The notes beneath the pieces were generated by a model, which saw nothing but the letters and a program-made list of their open reading frames with translations, made no database searches and had not been told where the DNA came from. Positions 5,648-6,918 of a stretch of DNA of 6,918 nucleotides are shown piece by piece; the first letter of the stretch is position 1, and each line of letters begins with the position of its first letter. A program made the position numbers and the translations under genes. Source of the stretch: Bacteroidota bacterium (lineage in GTDB: Bacteria; Bacteroidota; Bacteroidia; Chitinophagales; Chitinophagaceae); contig JAFAGR010000020.1 of assembly GCA_023422565.1 (NCBI GenBank), positions 1-6,918 of the forward strand, given 5' to 3'.

Positions 5648-6193
5648 ATGAATTTGAAGAATGTAATGCTGGCATTAACGGCTGTAACGCTGTTCGCCTG
5701 CAACCAGGGTGGCGAAACGAAAACCGAACAAACCCACGAAAAGCATGAGACAACCACTGCTCCCGAAGCAACGGCGCCCGCTGAAACAGAAACGGCTACC
5801 GGTACTGAAGTAGATGGTGTGATGGAACTGACACTGAACGCCAACGATCAGATGCAGTACGATAAGAAAGAGTTTAAAGTGAAGGCCGGTCAAAAAGTTA
5901 AGTTAACCCTTAACCATACCGGAAAGATGGACAAAAAAGCAATGGGCCACAACTTCGTATTGTTACAAGCCGGTATCGATCCTGCTTTCTTCGCTCAAGC
6001 TGCGGCTAAGGCTACAGACAATGACTTCATTCCAAAGTCTGAAGAAAAGAATATCGTTGCGCATACAAAAATGCTTGGCGGCGGCGAATCAGACACCATT
6101 GAATTTGAAGCACCTGAATCAGGAGTTTATTCATTCATGTGCACTTTTCCCGGCCACTGGGGCGTGATGCAGGGAAAATTCATCGTAGAATAA
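5648..6193 (+). CDS. Azurin-like type 1 copper lipoprotein
   Basis: A blue copper electron carrier, exported and held by a lipid anchor on the periplasmic side of a membrane, where azurins shuttle electrons to cytochrome oxidases, peroxidases or nitrite reductases. The 181-residue product begins with a lipoprotein signal peptide whose lipobox is LFAC, with the lipidated Cys at 18. A Thr/Glu/Ala-rich flexible tether (about 20-56) follows, then the cupredoxin domain (58-181). Copper ligands by comparison with Pseudomonas azurin are G100 (backbone), H101, C165, H170 and M174, within GHNFVLL and CTFPGHWGVMQG. The NDQMQ and VAHTKMLGGGE segments are also typical. The two Cys forming the disulfide in classical azurin are absent. 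The gene ends at a strong terminator. Confidence 0.95.
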   Translation: MNLKNVMLALTAVTLFACNQGGETKTEQTHEKHETTTAPEATAPAETETATGTEVDGVMELTLNANDQMQYDKKEFKVKAGQKVKLTLNHTGKMDKKAMGHNFVLLQAGIDPAFFAQAAAKATDNDFIPKSEEKNIVAHTKMLGGGESDTIEFEAPESGVYSFMCTFPGHWGVMQGKFIVE

Positions 6194-6210
6194 AACAACA
6201 TTTAACTTTG

Positions 6211-6238
6211 AAAGCCGGGCCAATCGCCCGGTTTTTTT
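6211..6238 (+). terminator. Intrinsic terminator of the azurin gene
   Basis: CCGGGC (6215-6220) and GCCCGG (6226-6231) form a 6-bp GC stem with loop CAATC, followed by seven T (6232-6238) and preceded by AAAG that can extend the stem. It starts 18 bases after the azurin stop codon. Confidence 0.85.
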
Positions 6239-6245
6239 ATCTTTG
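6238..6245 (+). promoter_or_regulatory. -7 element overlapping the azurin terminator
   Basis: TATCTTTG fits TAnnTTTG fully. Its first T is the last base of the terminator T-run, and it ends only four bases before the ATG at 6250, so the transcript would have almost no leader. No -33 element is visible at the usual distance. Confidence 0.55.
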
Positions 6246-6249
6246 AAAT

Positions 6250-6672
6250 ATGAGATCCCCCGCATTTATATTTTTTGTTATCGCACTGGGTTTAGTAGTT
6301 ACGATGGCCCTTATGTTCGGTCTGCCACGTTATAATGTTTGGCAGCAGGAAATGGCCGGAAAGGCGGAAATGGCCAAGGCTGAGCAGAACAGGAAAATTC
6401 TTGTTGAAGAAGCAAAGGCCAAACTTGAGGCCGAAAAATTGAATGCCCAGGCAGAGATCGAAAGGGCAAAGGGCATGAGCGAGGCTATGAAAATTGAAAA
6501 CGGAACTTTGAATGAAACATACAATCAATACCTCTTTATCCGCACGCTGGAAAAGCTGGCGGATAAAGGCAATCTTCCGCAGATTATTTACATTCCTTCA
6601 GAAGGATTGTTGCCGGTAATGGACCTGAAAAAATCAAACCCGGGATTGTCAAACCCATTCACAGGAAATTAA
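6250..6672 (+). CDS. Short membrane-anchored coiled-coil protein resembling an SPFH/prohibitin C-terminal tail
   Basis: Function unknown. The 140-residue product has one N-terminal membrane segment (about 5-24), then a long Ala/Glu/Lys-rich helix (about 30-85) with the look of a coiled coil. A C-terminal segment (YNQYLFIRTLEKLADKG at 91-107, then IIYIPSEGLLPVMDL at 112-126) resembles the end of SPFH-family proteins such as prohibitin and stomatin. The SPFH domain itself, normally 150 or more residues between membrane segment and coiled coil, is missing, with no sign of deletion or frameshift. Similar short proteins, as I recall, are annotated as 'membrane protease subunit' in Bacteroidota; that name should not be read as function. 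The first ATG is needed to keep the membrane segment. The next gene follows after 12 bases in the same frame, suggesting an operon. Confidence 0.75.
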   Translation: MRSPAFIFFVIALGLVVTMALMFGLPRYNVWQQEMAGKAEMAKAEQNRKILVEEAKAKLEAEKLNAQAEIERAKGMSEAMKIENGTLNETYNQYLFIRTLEKLADKGNLPQIIYIPSEGLLPVMDLKKSNPGLSNPFTGN

Positions 6673-6684
6673 TTTTTTACAAAC

Positions 6685-6918
6685 GTGAGCACCGAAAACA
6701 CCACCGCAACTTTCAACTTTGATATGGCAGCGCATCTGCCTGAAGATTTTTCTGACAGTTCAAAAGTATGGATCTACCAGGCCGACCGGATCTTTACCGT
6801 ATCTGAGGCCTTTGAACTGGAAAAAATATTTGAGGATTTCATTAACTCCTGGAAAAGTCATGGTGATGCGGTAAAAGGCTTTGCCGGGTTATTCTTCGGC
6901 CGTTTTATTATTTTGATG
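6685..6918 (+). CDS. Small conserved Bacteroidota protein (often labelled 'ABC transporter ATPase'), N-terminal part
   Basis: Function unknown. The 78 visible codons run off the window; relatives I recall are about 160 residues. The recognisable signature is SSKVWIYQADR at 27-37, then WKSHGDAV at 59-66 and FGRFIILM at 71-78, where the family continues with a VDE-type motif. In public genomes this family is often called 'ABC transporter ATPase', but no Walker A motif appears in the visible part and the family is too short for an ATPase domain, so the label is probably wrong. The start is uncertain: GTG at 6685 lies 12 bases after the previous stop, while ATG at 6724 gives an N-terminus closer to the family length and is itself preceded by CAACTTTG (6714-6721), one base from a -7 element. 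It is probably co-transcribed with the SPFH-tail-like gene. Confidence 0.7.
   Translation, partial: MSTENTTATFNFDMAAHLPEDFSDSSKVWIYQADRIFTVSEAFELEKIFEDFINSWKSHGDAVKGFAGLFFGRFIILM

Noticed and set aside
6203..6210. TAACTTTG as a second -7 element before the SPFH-tail gene
   Set aside because: It fits TAnnTTTG, but transcription from it would start inside the azurin terminator hairpin, and the element at 6238-6245 is better placed.

Overview
This window looks like chromosomal DNA from a member of the Bacteroidota, most likely a Chitinophagaceae-type or related lineage. Three things suggest this. The gene families are typical of the phylum: an S46 dipeptidyl-peptidase, a split membrane Fe-S oxidoreductase, an azurin lipoprotein, and a small family often labelled 'ABC transporter ATPase'. 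Several genes are preceded by the Bacteroidota -7 element TAnnTTTG. No gene start has a Shine-Dalgarno sequence. This assignment is inference from sequence features; no database search was possible.

Layout: (1) 1-1146, minus strand: the N-terminal part of a secreted S46 serine exopeptidase, cut by the window edge. (2) 1358-2641, plus strand: a membrane-anchored protein with two 4Fe-4S clusters. (3) 2642-3024: a convergent intergenic region with no gene, packed with hairpins and short repeats. (4) 3025-3732, minus strand: a LysE-family membrane transporter. (5) 3733-3970: low-complexity tandem repeats, including eleven copies of a 7-base unit. (6) 3971-4750, plus strand: a cysteine-rich (CCG) domain protein, the likely partner of the gene at 1358. 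(7) 4962-5495, plus strand: a YceI-family protein with a clear -7 promoter element and a near-perfect CRP-type operator upstream. (8) 5648-6193, plus strand: a lipid-anchored azurin, followed by an intrinsic terminator. (9) 6250-6672, plus strand: a short membrane and coiled-coil protein resembling the tail of SPFH/prohibitin proteins, whose promoter element overlaps the azurin terminator. (10) 6685 to the window end, plus strand: the start of a small conserved Bacteroidota protein.

How the genes fit together: the two Fe-S proteins together carry the parts found in GlpC/LutA/HdrD-like electron-transfer proteins (membrane domain, 2x4Fe-4S, cysteine-rich domains). They probably form one complex feeding or draining the quinone pool, although a LysE gene on the opposite strand lies between them. 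Azurin is a copper electron carrier in the periplasm or at the outer membrane. The CRP-like site ahead of yceI fits respiratory or redox control of that stretch. The window is mostly ordinary core-genome material. The most interesting points are the interrupted Fe-S pair, the yceI operator, the near-leaderless SPFH-tail-like gene and the repeat-rich spacers.
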